Source: Porpolomopsis calyptriformis
Taxonomy: Eukaryota > Basidiomycota > Agaricomycetes > Agaricales > Hygrophoraceae
Reading direction: 5' to 3'
Assembly: GCA_951640195.1 (NCBI GenBank)
Contig: OX621172.1
Span: 1,972,688 to 2,036,687, forward strand
DNA length: 64,000 nt
Part shown: positions 24,656 through 35,843 of the stretch, piece after piece
Layout: each line of letters starts with the position of its first letter
Numbering within the stretch: position 1 is the stretch's first letter
Position numbers and translations under genes: made by a program
Notes under the pieces: model-generated
Database searches by the model: none
What the model saw: the letters and a program-made list of their open reading frames with translations, nothing else
What the model was told of the DNA's origin: nothing

Positions 24656-27600
24656 ATGACAAATGCCTCATTGGATACCATTAATGCAGACAACAGTGTG
24701 CTCAACTTCGCTGGACGTGATGTGGTCCATCAGCAGATCACCTACCCTCTACCAGGTTAGTACCCAGGATTTCATTTATATGCTATCCCATATGCGAGTT
24801 GCCAAGCGTTAGGCGCTTGAGAAAGGAAAATCTAGCAATGACGGTTATTTTTCTATGACCTCGGTTCACGTTTATTTTTCTATGATCCCAATTGCTGGCT
24901 GTTACGGTTGCTAGTCCTTAATATCTGATGCACTTTATTCTTCCTCCCAGACCACGAGCACCCACGATTCATCAATGATGCCCCGATCGGTCGTCTCTCA
25001 GCCCACTTCACTGGCAGAGAAACTGAGTTAAATCTCTTGCACGAAATGCTCGGTAAAGTGGGGAGCGGTATACCGAATTGTTGTGCCCTTTACGGAATGC
25101 CAGCGATAGGAAAATCGCAACTGTCCTTGCATTATGCCAAAATATCATTCAGTCTCGGTCGATACTCGCACATCTTCTGGATTTCAGCCACCAGTGTGGA
25201 TAAGCTGCACCAAGGATTTTCCAAAATCCTCGATCTCGTTGGCCATCGTGATCGCTACTTGCAAGACCATGGCGCAAAACTCACGGCGGCGCGACTTTGG
25301 TTAGAAGAACCACATGGAGGAGATGGGGCCGATTGGCTCCTTGTGTTTGATAATGTTGCCAGGAGTGCTCTTGGTTTTCTTCGTATGCATCTTCCTCGAA
25401 GGAATGCAAGAGGAAATCTTCTTTTTACAACACGAATGGCCGATATTGCTGAAGCTTTGGTTACTGCAGCTGGACATCGACATGCCCCACTAAAACTTGA
25501 ATCACCAGGTTTACGAGATGCAACCAATCTTCTACTTGAGGAATCGGGCATCAATACCAGTAACCTGACACCCTCTCAGTTAAGTTTTGCTGAGAAGTTA
25601 GTGGATTGTGTCGGTCGTCTGCCTCTTGCCGTTGTTCAGGCTGCATCGTTCATCAAAAAAACACAAGCGACTCTTGACAATATGCTGGAATGGTACCAGA
25701 GTGAACTAAAACTTGAAGTAGGTTCTTATTTCTATATACATCAAGCGTAACTTTCAACATGTGGTCATAGGCAATTCAGTGGGAGGATGACCTCACTCCT
25801 TATGAAGAACAATCAGTAGCCGCTACATTCGCTCGTCAATTCAAACTTTTGAATGAAGAATCCTACGAGATTGGCAGCTTCCTGAAAATTCTTTCCTTCC
25901 TTGACCCAGAAAATATACCGGTTAAGATGATTGTTGATGGGAGCAGAGAGTGGTTGCGCTTACGGGGTGATCGGCGATGGATTCCACCTCTATCCAATTT
26001 CAATCGAAGGCGCGATGAAGATGACACGGATCAAGATCCCAGCAATGCTCCCAACATATCCCCGGACTTCCACTCACTAGTTGCCCTGATCGTCTCCCCT
26101 TTCAAACTACAAGTGGCCATCGATTTACTCCAGAACCTTTCTCTGGTTGAATATCGACCCAATACTGGAAATCCTTCATTGTGGATGCACGATTTAATCC
26201 AATTCATGGTGCAAGAAGGTGCAAGAAAAGAGGAGAAATATGAAGAGTGGCTCCAGTTATCCATTTCCCTTGTTTGTGGGGTTTTCAGGCACATCGGAGA
26301 TCCCCAGTTGCCGCAGCATTGGGCTGAATGCGAAACGTTTGTGCCACATCTACGGTCATTGAGTCAGCGATGGAATGCCGCCCGCGACACAAACCTCGAG
26401 TTAACCGGGGCGATTGAGGTGATTGTGAGGTACCTGTGGAGTCGGGGACGGTACAGTGAAGCCGAAGTGCTTTCCAAACAAGTGGTTGGATGTTACAAAG
26501 AAAACCTGGGGTTGGAAGACTTGAGCACGATCCGCTCAATGAACGATCTCGCGTCTGTTTATCGCTCGCAAGGGCGGTATAGTGAAGCCGAAGAACTCCT
26601 TAAGTGGGTCCTAGAGGTCAGGAAGAAAAACCTGGGTACCAACCACCCATCCACGCTCTTATCAATGAATAACCTAGCATCTGTTTACGATGAACAGGGG
26701 CGGTTTGGTGAGGCAGAAAAACTCCAAAAACAGGTCCTAGAAATCAGTGAGAAGCGTCTGGGTGTCGATCACCCAGACACACTCTCATCCATGAATAACC
26801 TTGCGGTTGTTTATAATTCACAGGGTCGGTATAGCGAGGCAGAAGAACTCCATAAGCGGGCACTGGCCGTCAGCAAGAAACACCTGGGCGATGATCACCC
26901 GTCCACACTTTTATCAATGAACAACCTTGCAGCTGTCTATGATTCCCAAGGGTGGTATGGTCAGGCGGAGGAACTCCACAAGCAGGTCCGAGAGGTCAGC
27001 AAAAGGCATCTGGGAGCCGACCACCCGTTCACCCTCTTATCGATGAATAATCTTGCATCTGTCTACGATTCCCAAGGACAGTATGATGAGGCGGAGAGAC
27101 TCCATAAGAAAGTCCTAGCGGTCAGTCAGAAGCGCCTGGGTGCCAATCATCCATCCACTCTCACGTCGATGAACAATCTTGCCTCTGTCTATGACTCGCA
27201 AGGGCGGTATAGTGAGGCAGAAAAACTCCACAAACAAGTCCTAACGGTCATGGAAAAACATTTGGGTGCCAATCATCCAGATACGCTGTTGACGAAGCAC
27301 AACCTCGCGTCTGTATATGATTCACAAAAGCGGTATAACGAGGCAGAAGAACTCTATAAGCAAGTCCTGGAAGTCAGAAAGATTCATCTAGGTGCTGACC
27401 ACCCATCCACACTCCTATCAATGAACAACCTTGCGTTTGTTTATGATTCACAAGGGCGGTACAACGAGGCGGAACAACTCCATAAGCTAGTGCTAGCAGC
27501 CAGAGAAAACCAATTGGGTGCACATCACCCCTCCACACTCCTATCAATCAACAACCTCGCATCTGTTTATGATTCCCAAGGGCGGTACAACGAGGCAAAA

Positions 27601-27750
27601 GAACTCCTTAGGGGGATCTTAGCGATCAATCAGAAGTATCTGGGTGCCGACCACCCTGCCACACTTAGGTCGACAAGCAACCTCGCATCAATCTATCAAG
27701 CCCACGGGGAGTACTGTGAAGCGGAAATGCTGCTCAAAGGAAAATGCTGA
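24656..27750 (+). CDS. NB-ARC-TPR STAND (NLR-like) protein
   Basis: The start chosen is ATG 24656 (MTNASLDTINADNSVLNFAGRDVVHQQI). A phase-1 intron (24756-24950) leads to DHEHPRFINDAPIGRLSAHFTGRETELNLL. The NB-ARC core has P-loop GMPAIGKSQLS, IFWISATSVDKL, Walker B DWLLVFDNV, LPRRNARGNLLFTTRM and the GLPL-like GRLPLAVVQAA. A second intron (about 25722-25769) joins the winged-helix region (LKILSFLDPENIPV, LWMHDLIQFMVQE). The C-terminal half is 11 kinesin-light-chain-type TPRs of 42 residues (consensus SMNNLASVYDSQGRYSEAEELHKQVL). The last unit is cut short at AEMLLKGKC. No internal stops were seen. The N-terminal segment before NB-ARC is too short for a known effector domain. Confidence 0.9.
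26440..27745 (+). repeat. Intragenic tandem repeat encoding TPRs (126-bp period)
   Basis: Ten to eleven 126-bp units match one another closely at DNA level (for example the blocks around tcaatgaataaccta and caagggcggtatagtgaggc recur). This implies recent expansion or gene conversion inside the NB-ARC-TPR gene rather than ancient TPR divergence. Confidence 0.85.
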
Positions 27751-27854
27751 GGTTACGCCAGGGTTTGGAATCCCAAGACGCGTTAGATAGGGAATTGCAT
27801 TTTGCTAATGACTAATCGAGTGATGTCTGACTGAGAGCTTACAACCTCACGCCC

Positions 27855-28845
27855 ATGAAGGGAATAAAATTCGATCCCGCCGAGGACATCCCTGATCTTG
27901 CTGGCAAGGTCATTTTCATTACCGGAGGTTCCAGTTCTCCATTTGAATCTTTCTGCCTATCATTGACGTTGCATTACAGGAACAGGCGGCCTCGGCAGTG
28001 AATCTGTCCTTGCCCTTGCAAAGCACCATCCAGAACACATATATTTCAGTGGACGAGACTCTTCAAAAGCTGATGCCGTTATCAACAAGGTCAAGGCTAC
28101 AACACCTGATGCCAACATCACATTCATCGAATGCGATCTCGCCTCTCTCACTTCCATTCAGAAGGCAGCTGAGCAATTCACTACCCACCACCAACGCCTC
28201 GACATTCTCATGTGCAATGCGGGTGCCATAGCTTTGCCTGCCGGATTAACAACGGATGGATATGAAGTGCACTTTGGTACAAACCATCTCGGGCATGCTT
28301 TACTCATCAAGCTCCTCCTCCCAATCCTCCTCCGATCTGCAGATATCCCCAATTCCGACATTCGAATCATATTCCTGACTTCCATCGGCTCTCACTATCA
28401 CCCCAAAGGTGGCATTGCATTCAAAGAACTTCGCACCACGCAAGCTGCCATACTGTCGAGTGTCTGGCTACGGTATGGGCAGAGCAAACTGGCGCATATC
28501 CTCTATGCCTCTGAGCTGGCACGACGATACCCAAACATCACCTCCATCTCTGTGTACCCTGGTGTCGCTACCACTGGCGCAGTCAGAAATCTCTCGCTGT
28601 TGAACAAGGGTTTGGTCTACGTGTTTAATTGGGGGAAAGTGGTTCCACCAGCTGAAGGTGCATGGAATCAGCTTTGGGCTGCCACTGCGCAAAAGGGACA
28701 GATAGTCAATGGGGCATATTATGAACCCGTTGCTGTATTGGGGAAACATGATAAAGAGTCAAAGAACGAGAAGTTGGCAGAGGAGTTGTGGGATTGGACG
28801 GAAAGAGAGCTTGAAGGATACCACGTTGAACAGGGACTTGCTTAA
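27855..28845 (+). CDS. Short-chain dehydrogenase/reductase (retinol-dehydrogenase-like)
   Basis: An NAD(P)-dependent oxidoreductase of unknown substrate. ATG 27855 gives MKGIKFDPAEDIPDLAGKVIFITGG; one intron joins TGGLGSESVLALAKHHP, making the TGxxxGxG cofactor motif. Further on are YFSGRDSSKADAV, an acidic DLASL, LMCNAGAIALP (NNAG-like), FGTNHLGHALLIKLLLP, IIFLTSIGSHYHP (catalytic Ser), and YGQSKLAHILYASELA, the YxxxK catalytic pair. Then SVYPGVATTGAVRN follows. The C-terminus EGYHVEQGLA precedes the stop at 28843-28845. Length (about 310 residues) is normal for the WW-domain-oxidoreductase/retinol dehydrogenase branch common in fungi. It starts 104 bp after the NB-ARC-TPR gene on the same strand, but nothing shows a functional link. 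Confidence 0.9.
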
Positions 28846-29034
28846 CCATACCTCCAGTTGGGTAAATTGTTTCTGTGTTACGCTAGGGTTTGGAATCACA
28901 AGAACGCCCCGGACAGATTGGTTTGTATTCGGCAGTCTTTGAAATTCAGAAACAGCATTAGTCAAGTACTGTACTTTCAAGACAGATGGGTCTCAATCAA
29001 TCGACAGAATGAAAAGAGGTCCACATACCGTTCC

Positions 29035-30593
29035 TTACGCATAAGGGAGCGCAAACAAGAATCCCTGCTTATGCAAGACAAACACTACGCCGCAGTAGTC
29101 ATCGATCGCCACGGAGACAGCCTCATCCAAGTTGATATAGAAGGGTATCCTGAGGGTACAGATACGAACTTGAGCGATAGGGTCTCTCACAAACTGAATG
29201 AGGCGGAGCTCCGCGAATAGTCCTTCAGTCTCCGGCTGGTCACTAACATCCATCAACAGGGCTCTGTATGTGCCAGAGGGCGCAGAGTGGACGATCTGGC
29301 CGGGTATTGTGAGAGACGTGATGGGTGAAGGGTCAGACATGAGAGACGGATGGGCAGGGTTGTTATTATTAGGTGCAAAATGGAAGGTGGTGGTGATATG
29401 CCCGTGATACGACTTGGGGTATCTCGTATAGGAGAGGGTCAGGCCTTCACTCCCGAAATGGACCACAAAGTCAAAGTAGGCTAGACCACCCCAGTCATCC
29501 GGAGTGAAGTCCACGTACGCGTCGTGGACGAAGGAGGGTGCTACTGGTAGGGCACCCCCCTCGCCATCATCACCAAGGGGTAAGCTCGTGGATGCGAACA
29601 GGGTAGGGATATTGATGTGGTAGATGTGGTACTCGAACTCTGTGGTGGCCTCGATGGCAAAGTAGAGGGTGTCTCCAGCCAGAACGCTGCAGTGCATGGC
29701 GAAATTGGGCGGCTGTGTTAACAAAGTCAGAATGTAGAGATATTAAGGGTTACAGTGCATTTGCTTACGATCGGATATTCGAGCAGTACTGGAAGTTCGA
29801 CAGATGCGTTAGTGGTCATATCGACCGCAAGTAAACGGAGTTTTGTGTCTTCATCCGAGAAGATAGTTCCGACAATGTTAGGGGAGACGAAGACGGCATG
29901 GTAATCCGCTTTTTTCTCGCTGCCCACAGGATACTGGTATATTTCCTGGAGCATGGTCTCCCTCTCGGGACCATATTCGACAGAAAGGACCTTTAGAACG
30001 AACTTTAAATCGAACGATTGTGCGAGGACAGCCATCAGATGCCTCCCACATTGATCATAATGAGCTTCTAGAGTCCAGATGCCAATACGCAGACTAGCAG
30101 GCTGAGGGGAAGCCTGGAAGTCATAGCACGATAAACGGTCAATATCATCACTCCCACTTCTGTCTGAACACAGGACGATATGGGTTCCAGGGATGGCTGC
30201 GACGATGGCGTTGTGGTTGCTTTCTACGGACACGGACTTGATAATGCCGAGTATGCGAGGATGACTCTGGCTCCAGTTGCGCGCGAGGCGGTGGGTGTGC
30301 CAGGCAATCCGCCGGAGGCTGGGGAGGTCCAGCCGGGAGAGATCGGAGTGGATGGGACATGCTATATGCCCCTTGGCACGGGTTTGTTCTAGGGCAGTGA
30401 TCCATACCGAACGCATATGGGAGATTTTGCGAAATGTGGAACATGTCTACAAAAGCAATAGTTGGTTTACACAACTCGAGGATGAGTGGGATTGACCACG
30501 AACCGACAAGAAACGCAGGAGATCAGCCAATGTCAGACAGCTTGACAAGTACAGTAGGACATCCGTTGGAAGATTCTCAAGAGTAGTCATCAT
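29035..30593 (-). CDS. F-box protein
   Basis: An F-box motif opens the protein: MMTTLENLPTDVLLYLSSCLTLADLLRFLS, followed across a short intron (about 30450-30510) by TCSTFRKISHMRSVW. The rest (about 450 residues) has beta-rich segments typical of mushroom F-box proteins with a propeller-like C-terminus (IVAAIPGTHIVLCSDR, MHCSVLAGDTLYFAIEA, FVLHKQGFLFALPYA). A second intron lies near 29710-29770. F-box proteins deliver substrates to SCF ubiquitin ligases through Skp1 (family knowledge); the target is unknown. The start at 30593 puts the F-box at the N-terminus. The frame is open to 30773, so a longer N-terminus (from MSSSPTLGD) is possible. Confidence 0.78.
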
Positions 30594-30912
30594 CGGGAGG
30601 GATCGATAACTGGGAGGGTCGTCTTGATGTTCGCGATGGACGAACATTGGCGAACTCTCGGTGACACCCACAGCCTCTTTCCAAGGCGCATCTCCAAGAG
30701 TGGGGGAACTCGACATTACACCAGATCGTGACATTGGAAAGTTTATGCACGCACCATGCATCATGGCTGGCACACGGCTTCACAGCCTCTGGGTGCAAGA
30801 ATCCATTTGCTGAGCAGATATTTAAAATCCCAATACTTCCATATATTTCACCAACATTTACTGAAGCTTCTACCCTACTAAATCAATCTCTTCTCCATCT
30901 GTCCAACTCATC

Positions 30913-32228
30913 TCACATGCCCATCCCCGGCATCCCCCCAGCACCACTCATGCTCGACGAAGGGTCCACCCCCGAGCTGGGACCAGCACCAGCACCAGCA
31001 CCAGCCAGATTGGGTGGAGTTAATGGACTATTACCAGGAGTCTGAGGCGCAGCGGCAGGAGCAGCGGCAGGCAAGGGTGGTGCACTCGCCGGATTTGCTT
31101 GACTCGAACCGTCACTCGGTGCACCGGGCTGCTGACCCGCCGCCGGGTTGGGACCCCCCGTTGACGAAGTGGGGTCAACCGGAGCAGAAGGGGCTGCTGG
31201 GGCAGGAGTCTGTGAGCTGCCGCTCGCTTGATTAGCCAATCCCGCTCCCGCGGGGGCGGACGGCTGCTGGCTGGTAGAAACTTTCGAGGCTGTTGAGGTC
31301 CTGTTTTGTCAGAACCAGAATCAGCATTTGGTTATTTTTTTCTTTTTTTGAATGAGGAAGAGACGCACTTAGACTGGTCCGTCCCGGTGGGAGGCTTGTG
31401 GAAGGCATTAAAGAGGCTGGCACCGAGGGTGGCAAGGTTTTCATCGCGGGCTTCAAGCCTCCCCAGCTCCATAAGGTCATCCACGATTTTCGTTTCTTCG
31501 GCTTTGATGGCGGCAGAGTTTCGGTGGTTAGCTTTGAAAAATTTCTGGTGACGGTTCTTGTCGTTGTGCTTGTTATTGTGCCAATGGCTGTGCCGGTAGC
31601 TGTCGTGCTTCTTGCGCCCGTGGTGGTTGTGGTGCTTGCCGTGGTGGTTGTGGTGCTTGCCGTGGTGGTGGTGGTGCTTGCCGTGGTGGTGGTGGTGCTT
31701 GCCGCGGTGGTGACGGTGGCCGAGCTTCTTGCGATGGCGGCTGGCGAGCCGAATGGTGGCGGGTGAATATACGACTATATCACAAAAAGGCCACGAACGT
31801 ACCGGCGCTCAGAGGCTTTGAGGTCCTTTGCGTGCGTACGATGCGCGGTATCGAGCTCGAGGGCTTCAAGATCAGCGATCACTCTATCCTCGTCTGTTTT
31901 GAGTTCGTCTCGGGGAAAGACATCGTCGTCACGGCGTTGCAGTGAATTTGGAGGATACGTGGCCGCATCGGGATTGGATTTGGCATTGGAATACGATTGG
32001 ACGCCTCTGTGGAATAGACCGTGAGGGGTGTGAGCAAAAGGACGAGTGGGAGGAGACGCACACGGAGCGCGGAACGTGTGCGAAGCGAGGGGTGTCTTGG
32101 TAACCCACGCTGTGATTACAGGTGAACAAAGATAACGACGAGGCGGGGATTGCTTACGCAGTGGCCAAAGCAGGCGAAAGGGCACAGAGAGCGGTGGTGG
32201 CAAGGAAAAGAGAGGTAGTGCGAACCAT
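30913..32228 (-). CDS. Secreted histidine-rich low-complexity protein
   Basis: ATG 32228 opens a clear signal peptide, MVRTTSLFLATTALCALSP with ALATA before cleavage. An intron then joins GVQSYSNAKSNPDAATYPP and a charged helix (DELKTDEDRVIADLEALELD, HAKDLKASERR). The next exon is extremely His-rich: KLGHRHHRGKHHHHHGKHHH, continuing through several KHH(H/N)HHG units to HNNKHNDKNRHQKFF. Then comes a second helix, AAIKAEETKIVDDLMELGRLEARDENL. A last intron keeps frame into SKTSTASKVSTSQQP and a Pro/Ala/Gly/Ser tail ending GMPGMGM (stop 30915-30913). The His clusters suggest metal or pH-dependent binding (inference). The minus frame is supported by in-frame splicing across three introns; the plus-strand open frame opposite it is an artefact of the same repeats. 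Confidence 0.72.
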
Positions 32229-32418
32229 GATGAAGCGTTGATGAAGCGTTAAGGGTCGTGAGGAAGGGTAGAGTTGTGAAGGTGTCCAGCACCGAATGGA
32301 ATGGAATGGGGGGAAGAGACCAGCTAAGGAACCGGGATGGGCAGGGATCACGGTTTTATACGTTGCCAAGAACGGCTACCATCAAATTGGCTGTGCACCA
32401 TCAATTACACGCTAAGAT

Positions 32419-33098
32419 TCATTCCAGTTTTTCCAATTCTTCAAGTCTGGACAACACCACGTCTTTGCTCGTCTCCTCAATTTCACCGGCAAGGAAAATC
32501 TCGTCCAATATGGCATATACCTACCGACCCATCAATGATTTCATCACCGAGATCACCAGACTAGACTCACCTTGTAAAAATTGAACACGAGATCCAACTC
32601 GCAGACATTGTCAAAGAAGGCATCTTGGAACAGGGTATCAGTCTGGGGAAACATCCCAGAACACGAATTCCTTCGTACCGAGAACTTCCACGAACAGATG
32701 TATCGCCTCCAAATATGCTAGTTCATTGTCGTTCGCGTCGACGCAGACGCAAAAGAACAAGCCAGCGTAGCGACGGTAGACCACTTTGTAATTCCGAAAC
32801 TCGATGCAAAATAAGTCAGAGACGGAGACGAAAAAACGAGCCTCACTTCAACAAAATTGGACTGGTACTTTTGGTCCCGAGGCGCTACCAGTCTGTGTAC
32901 CTCCCCACGCAGACGAAGCTGTTCGTTCGTTCAAAACCGAGCTAGGGACTGAGTGATACCGAACCGACCTTTTCATCGTCGTCATATGGGACATACCACT
33001 TTGATAGCCGCGTCTTTCCTTGACGATTCTAGGCACGGATCAGCCGAACGACGATGGCGAGAGACGAGTGCTACCTGAACGAGAATGAACCGAATCAT
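32419..33098 (-). CDS. APS2: AP-2 complex subunit sigma (clathrin adaptor small chain)
   Basis: This is the small sigma subunit of the AP-2 endocytic adaptor at the plasma membrane. Five introns break it into exons too short for simple frame searches. ATG 33098 gives MIRFILVQ, then [102 protein letters not shown], and [20 protein letters not shown] with the C-terminus LEELEKLE (stop 32421-32419). About 143 residues, nearly identical in pattern to AP2S1 across eukaryotes, so assignment is very firm. The gene sits between a secreted-protein gene and NFU1, all on the minus strand. Confidence 0.95.
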
Positions 33099-33223
33099 CA
33101 AATGCTGTTGTCGTTTAGTTACAGGCGGTTTGTAAATACATTTTAATCTACACCGACAAGTATTTGGCCATGCTGGATTTGCACAAACCGTCACGATGCC
33201 TTGATAATGCACGAGAGACAAAC

Positions 33224-34159
33224 TTACTCGGGCTGCTTGCTCGACAACCGCCGCTCAAGCTTGCTAAACTCGTTCAACGCAATCTCTTCCTCCTCGTCCA
33301 TCACCTATAAATCACCGGTTGTCAGAGTTCGCGATAAATCACTCTAGTACGAACCTGTTCCACTCCTTTCACTTCAGGAATATAATGGATCAGCATCCGT
33401 TCAATTCCCCCTTTCATCGTCACCGTACTTGACGAACAACCCCTGCAACTTCCCTTTAGTTTGATTTTCACCATTCCATCCGCACTCAACCCTTTATACT
33501 CGATATCCCCTCCATCTTCCATGATAGTCGGCCGCACCCGGGTCTCCAACAACTCCTTAATCATCGCAACCGTCTCCGAATCTGTTGCGAGTATCCGGGT
33601 ATCCTGCGGGCCCGCAGCCATCCTCTCTTCCTCCGACAGGAACAATGGTTGGCCAGAGGAGAAAAATTCCATAAGGATAGAGTAGATTTCCGGCTTGAGT
33701 ACAGCCCATGTATACTCGCCATCCTTGGATATAGTAACAAAGTCGGGACCGTAGAATACGGCCTTCACGCCCTCGACCCCCATGAGACGCACCGCCAATG
33801 GAGATGTGAGTGCGGTTCGGGTGTCGAGAAATTCGGCGGTGCCCTCTGCCAGGACGGTCACGCCCGGTATGAATTTTAGTGAGTCCTCGTTCGGTGTTGC
33901 ATCGACCTGGATGAACATGGAGCGGGCTGAGGGGGACGGTCGGTCAAATGGAGCCCGGTGGTATTCTTTATGTAGCGAAGCACATACCGAGCATTGGAGT
34001 GGTGAAAGATGATTGCATCCTCGGTGTGGAACGAGGAGCGGTTGGGCGACAGCGATACACTGCAGAGTGTGATGAGAGGGCTATTGATCTTGACCATGAA
34101 AGCAGAGAAAAACGGGGTTTTTGGCGAGGTGTGAGTAGTGTCGGGAAATGTCTGAGCAT
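33224..34159 (-). CDS. NFU1: Mitochondrial iron-sulfur cluster scaffold NFU1
   Basis: NFU1 delivers [4Fe-4S] clusters to lipoate synthase and other mitochondrial enzymes (family knowledge). ATG 34159 opens an Arg/Ser-rich presequence, MLRHFPTLLTPRQKPRFSLL. After an intron comes the Nfu N domain: MFIQVDATPNEDSLKFIPG, TRTALTSPLAVRLMGVEGVK and VFYGPDFVTISKD. The NifU-like domain holds RPTIMEDGGDIEYKG and the cluster-binding CxxC in KLKGSCRGCSSSTVTMK. A last intron precedes the charged tail VMDEEEEIALNEFSK...SKQPE (stop 33226-33224). The length of about 280 residues is normal. It is head to head with the proteasome gene. Confidence 0.94.
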
Positions 34160-34200
34160 GGTGGTGGTCGGAGACGCGTCATCCTCTTCCAGTCACCACC
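34160..34200. promoter_or_regulatory. Very short bidirectional intergenic region (NFU1 / PRE7)
   Basis: Only 41 bp separate the two start codons. The stretch contains an ACGCGT-type palindrome (gacgcgtc) and pyrimidine tracts. Transcription of at least one gene must start within, or inside the 5' part of, the other gene's transcribed region, unless a 5' intron or alternative start moves the real coding start. Confidence 0.55.
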
Positions 34201-35233
34201 ATGTCCTTCTTCGACCACCCCCAACAGAGACAATTTAACCCATACTCTGACAACGGAGGGACCATCTTAGCCATCGCTGGCGCAGATTTCACCGTCATCG
34301 CTGGGGACACCAGGCAAACCTCAGGTTTCAACATCCAAACACGCTATGCACCCAAAGTCTTCCGACTGTAAGCATCCTCCCCCTCTTCTTCGCCTCACCG
34401 TCTACAAGAAGGAACACCCGTCTAGAACGGACCGTGCAGTGTTGGCTGTCAACGGGTTTGCCGCCGACGGCAACATCTTCGTCAAGAGGGTGAAGCAACG
34501 TCTCGAGGTCCGTCCCTCCTTCCATCGATCGAAAACGCCATTATTGACTCGCATACAGTGGTACAGACACGCACACGCAAAGGACATGCCACTACGCTCC
34601 ATTGCCCGACTCATCCAAACGATGCTCTACTACCGCCGCTTCTTCCCGTACTACGTCTACAACATCCTCGGCGGCATCGAAGAAGACGGTACGCGTCCTT
34701 CACTGCCCTCATCTCCCCTCTCTCTCATTCCTTTCATCGCAGGATCCGGTGCAGTATACTCCTTTGACCCCGTAGGCTCCTACGAACGCGAAACGTGCCG
34801 TGCAGCGGGCTCCGCCCAATCCCTCCTCCAACCCTTCCTCGACAATCAGGTCTAAACCTCTTTCCAACCTCTTCCCATTGCACATCACTCACACTTCTCC
34901 CCTCACAGATCTACTTCAAGAACCAAACCCCTCTACCTGGCACATCACACCCTCGCCACCTCCCTCTGCCCACAGTGCTCGCGCTTGTCATCGACTCGTT
35001 CACGGGCGCGACGGAACGACATATCGAGGTAAGAGTTCTAGCATTCATATCTTTTGATCAAGGAACAAACGGGGCACCATTAGGTTGGCGATGGCTTGGA
35101 AATGTACGTTGTTCTCGCTAGAGGACGCGGCTCGCATGGATTAGAAGGCTTCGAAGGTGTCTCTGAGCTGGCTACGACGAAAGAAGATGGCGAACGGATC
35201 TTTATTATACAAAGAGACCTCAAGAAAGATTGA
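34201..35233 (+). CDS. PRE7: 20S proteasome subunit beta type 6 (Pre7/PSMB1)
   Basis: One of the non-catalytic beta subunits of the 20S core. ATG 34201 gives MSFFDHPQQRQFNPYSDNGG, then TILAIAGADFTVIAGDTRQT and SGFNIQTRYAPKVFRL. Later exons give AVLAVNGFAADGNIFVKRVK, LEWYRHAHAKDMPLRSIARL, IQTMLYYRRFFPYYVYNILG and GGIEEDGSGAVYSFDPVGSY. Next is ERETCRAAGSAQSLLQPFLD, followed by PLPTVLALVIDSFTGATERH, LARGRG and IFIIQRDLKKD with the stop at 35231-35233. Features such as the YYRRFFPYYVYNILGG segment are typical of beta6. Five or so introns of 50-60 bp. No breaks were seen. Confidence 0.95.
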
Positions 35234-35843
35234 TCGATACGATACGGCTTGTGCGTACATGCTCCAATGCTCAGCTGTGCGTCTTTACTGCGTAACAGAT
35301 CCATGGCCTTGTTGCGTGCGTGAACAAACCCAGGACTTGCCCCGAATGAGATTATCAATCACCCGCTTGCCTCAAGCACAGTTGACGAGCGTGCATGTGG
35401 TTTCCCTGATTCGCTGCGCTTGTATACGCAAGGTCGATAACGCTCGTGGTCAGTACTTCACTGTGATAATGATCCGCAGCTTCTCTCGACCAGCCACGGC
35501 ATTCAGTAAATTCGTGTAATCAGCGAAAAGGTAGGATACACGAAAGTTAGAGGTAGCCATTGCGAAAGAGTTGATACCAACTGTAAAAGGACTTGATTGA
35601 TTCCATCGATCTACGACGCGCTCTGCAGGATTCAGGATGGCCAACAAAAATTACACCCCAAGGAAGGAGTGACTACTGTTGGAGAAACGGTTTGCACCTC
35701 GTTGAGCTCGTGAGGCAAACACGTGAAGAAGTACAAGGTAACGACAAGTATTTATGTACGCGTGCACGGACTAGTATCTACAGAGCGCTGACGCTCATCC
35801 AAAACCAACAACTACTAAGTCTGCCTTCTCCGGTTCATTCACC
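35234..35843. other. Intergenic
   Basis: 610 bp between PRE7 and the F-box-type gene. Short open frames on both strands show no family pattern; nothing else was recognised. Confidence 0.45.

Noticed and set aside
31398..31766. Plus-strand open frame rich in valine (VVVVLAVVVV)
   Set aside because: It is the antisense reading of the histidine-codon repeat. The minus-strand gene has a signal peptide and three introns that keep frame.
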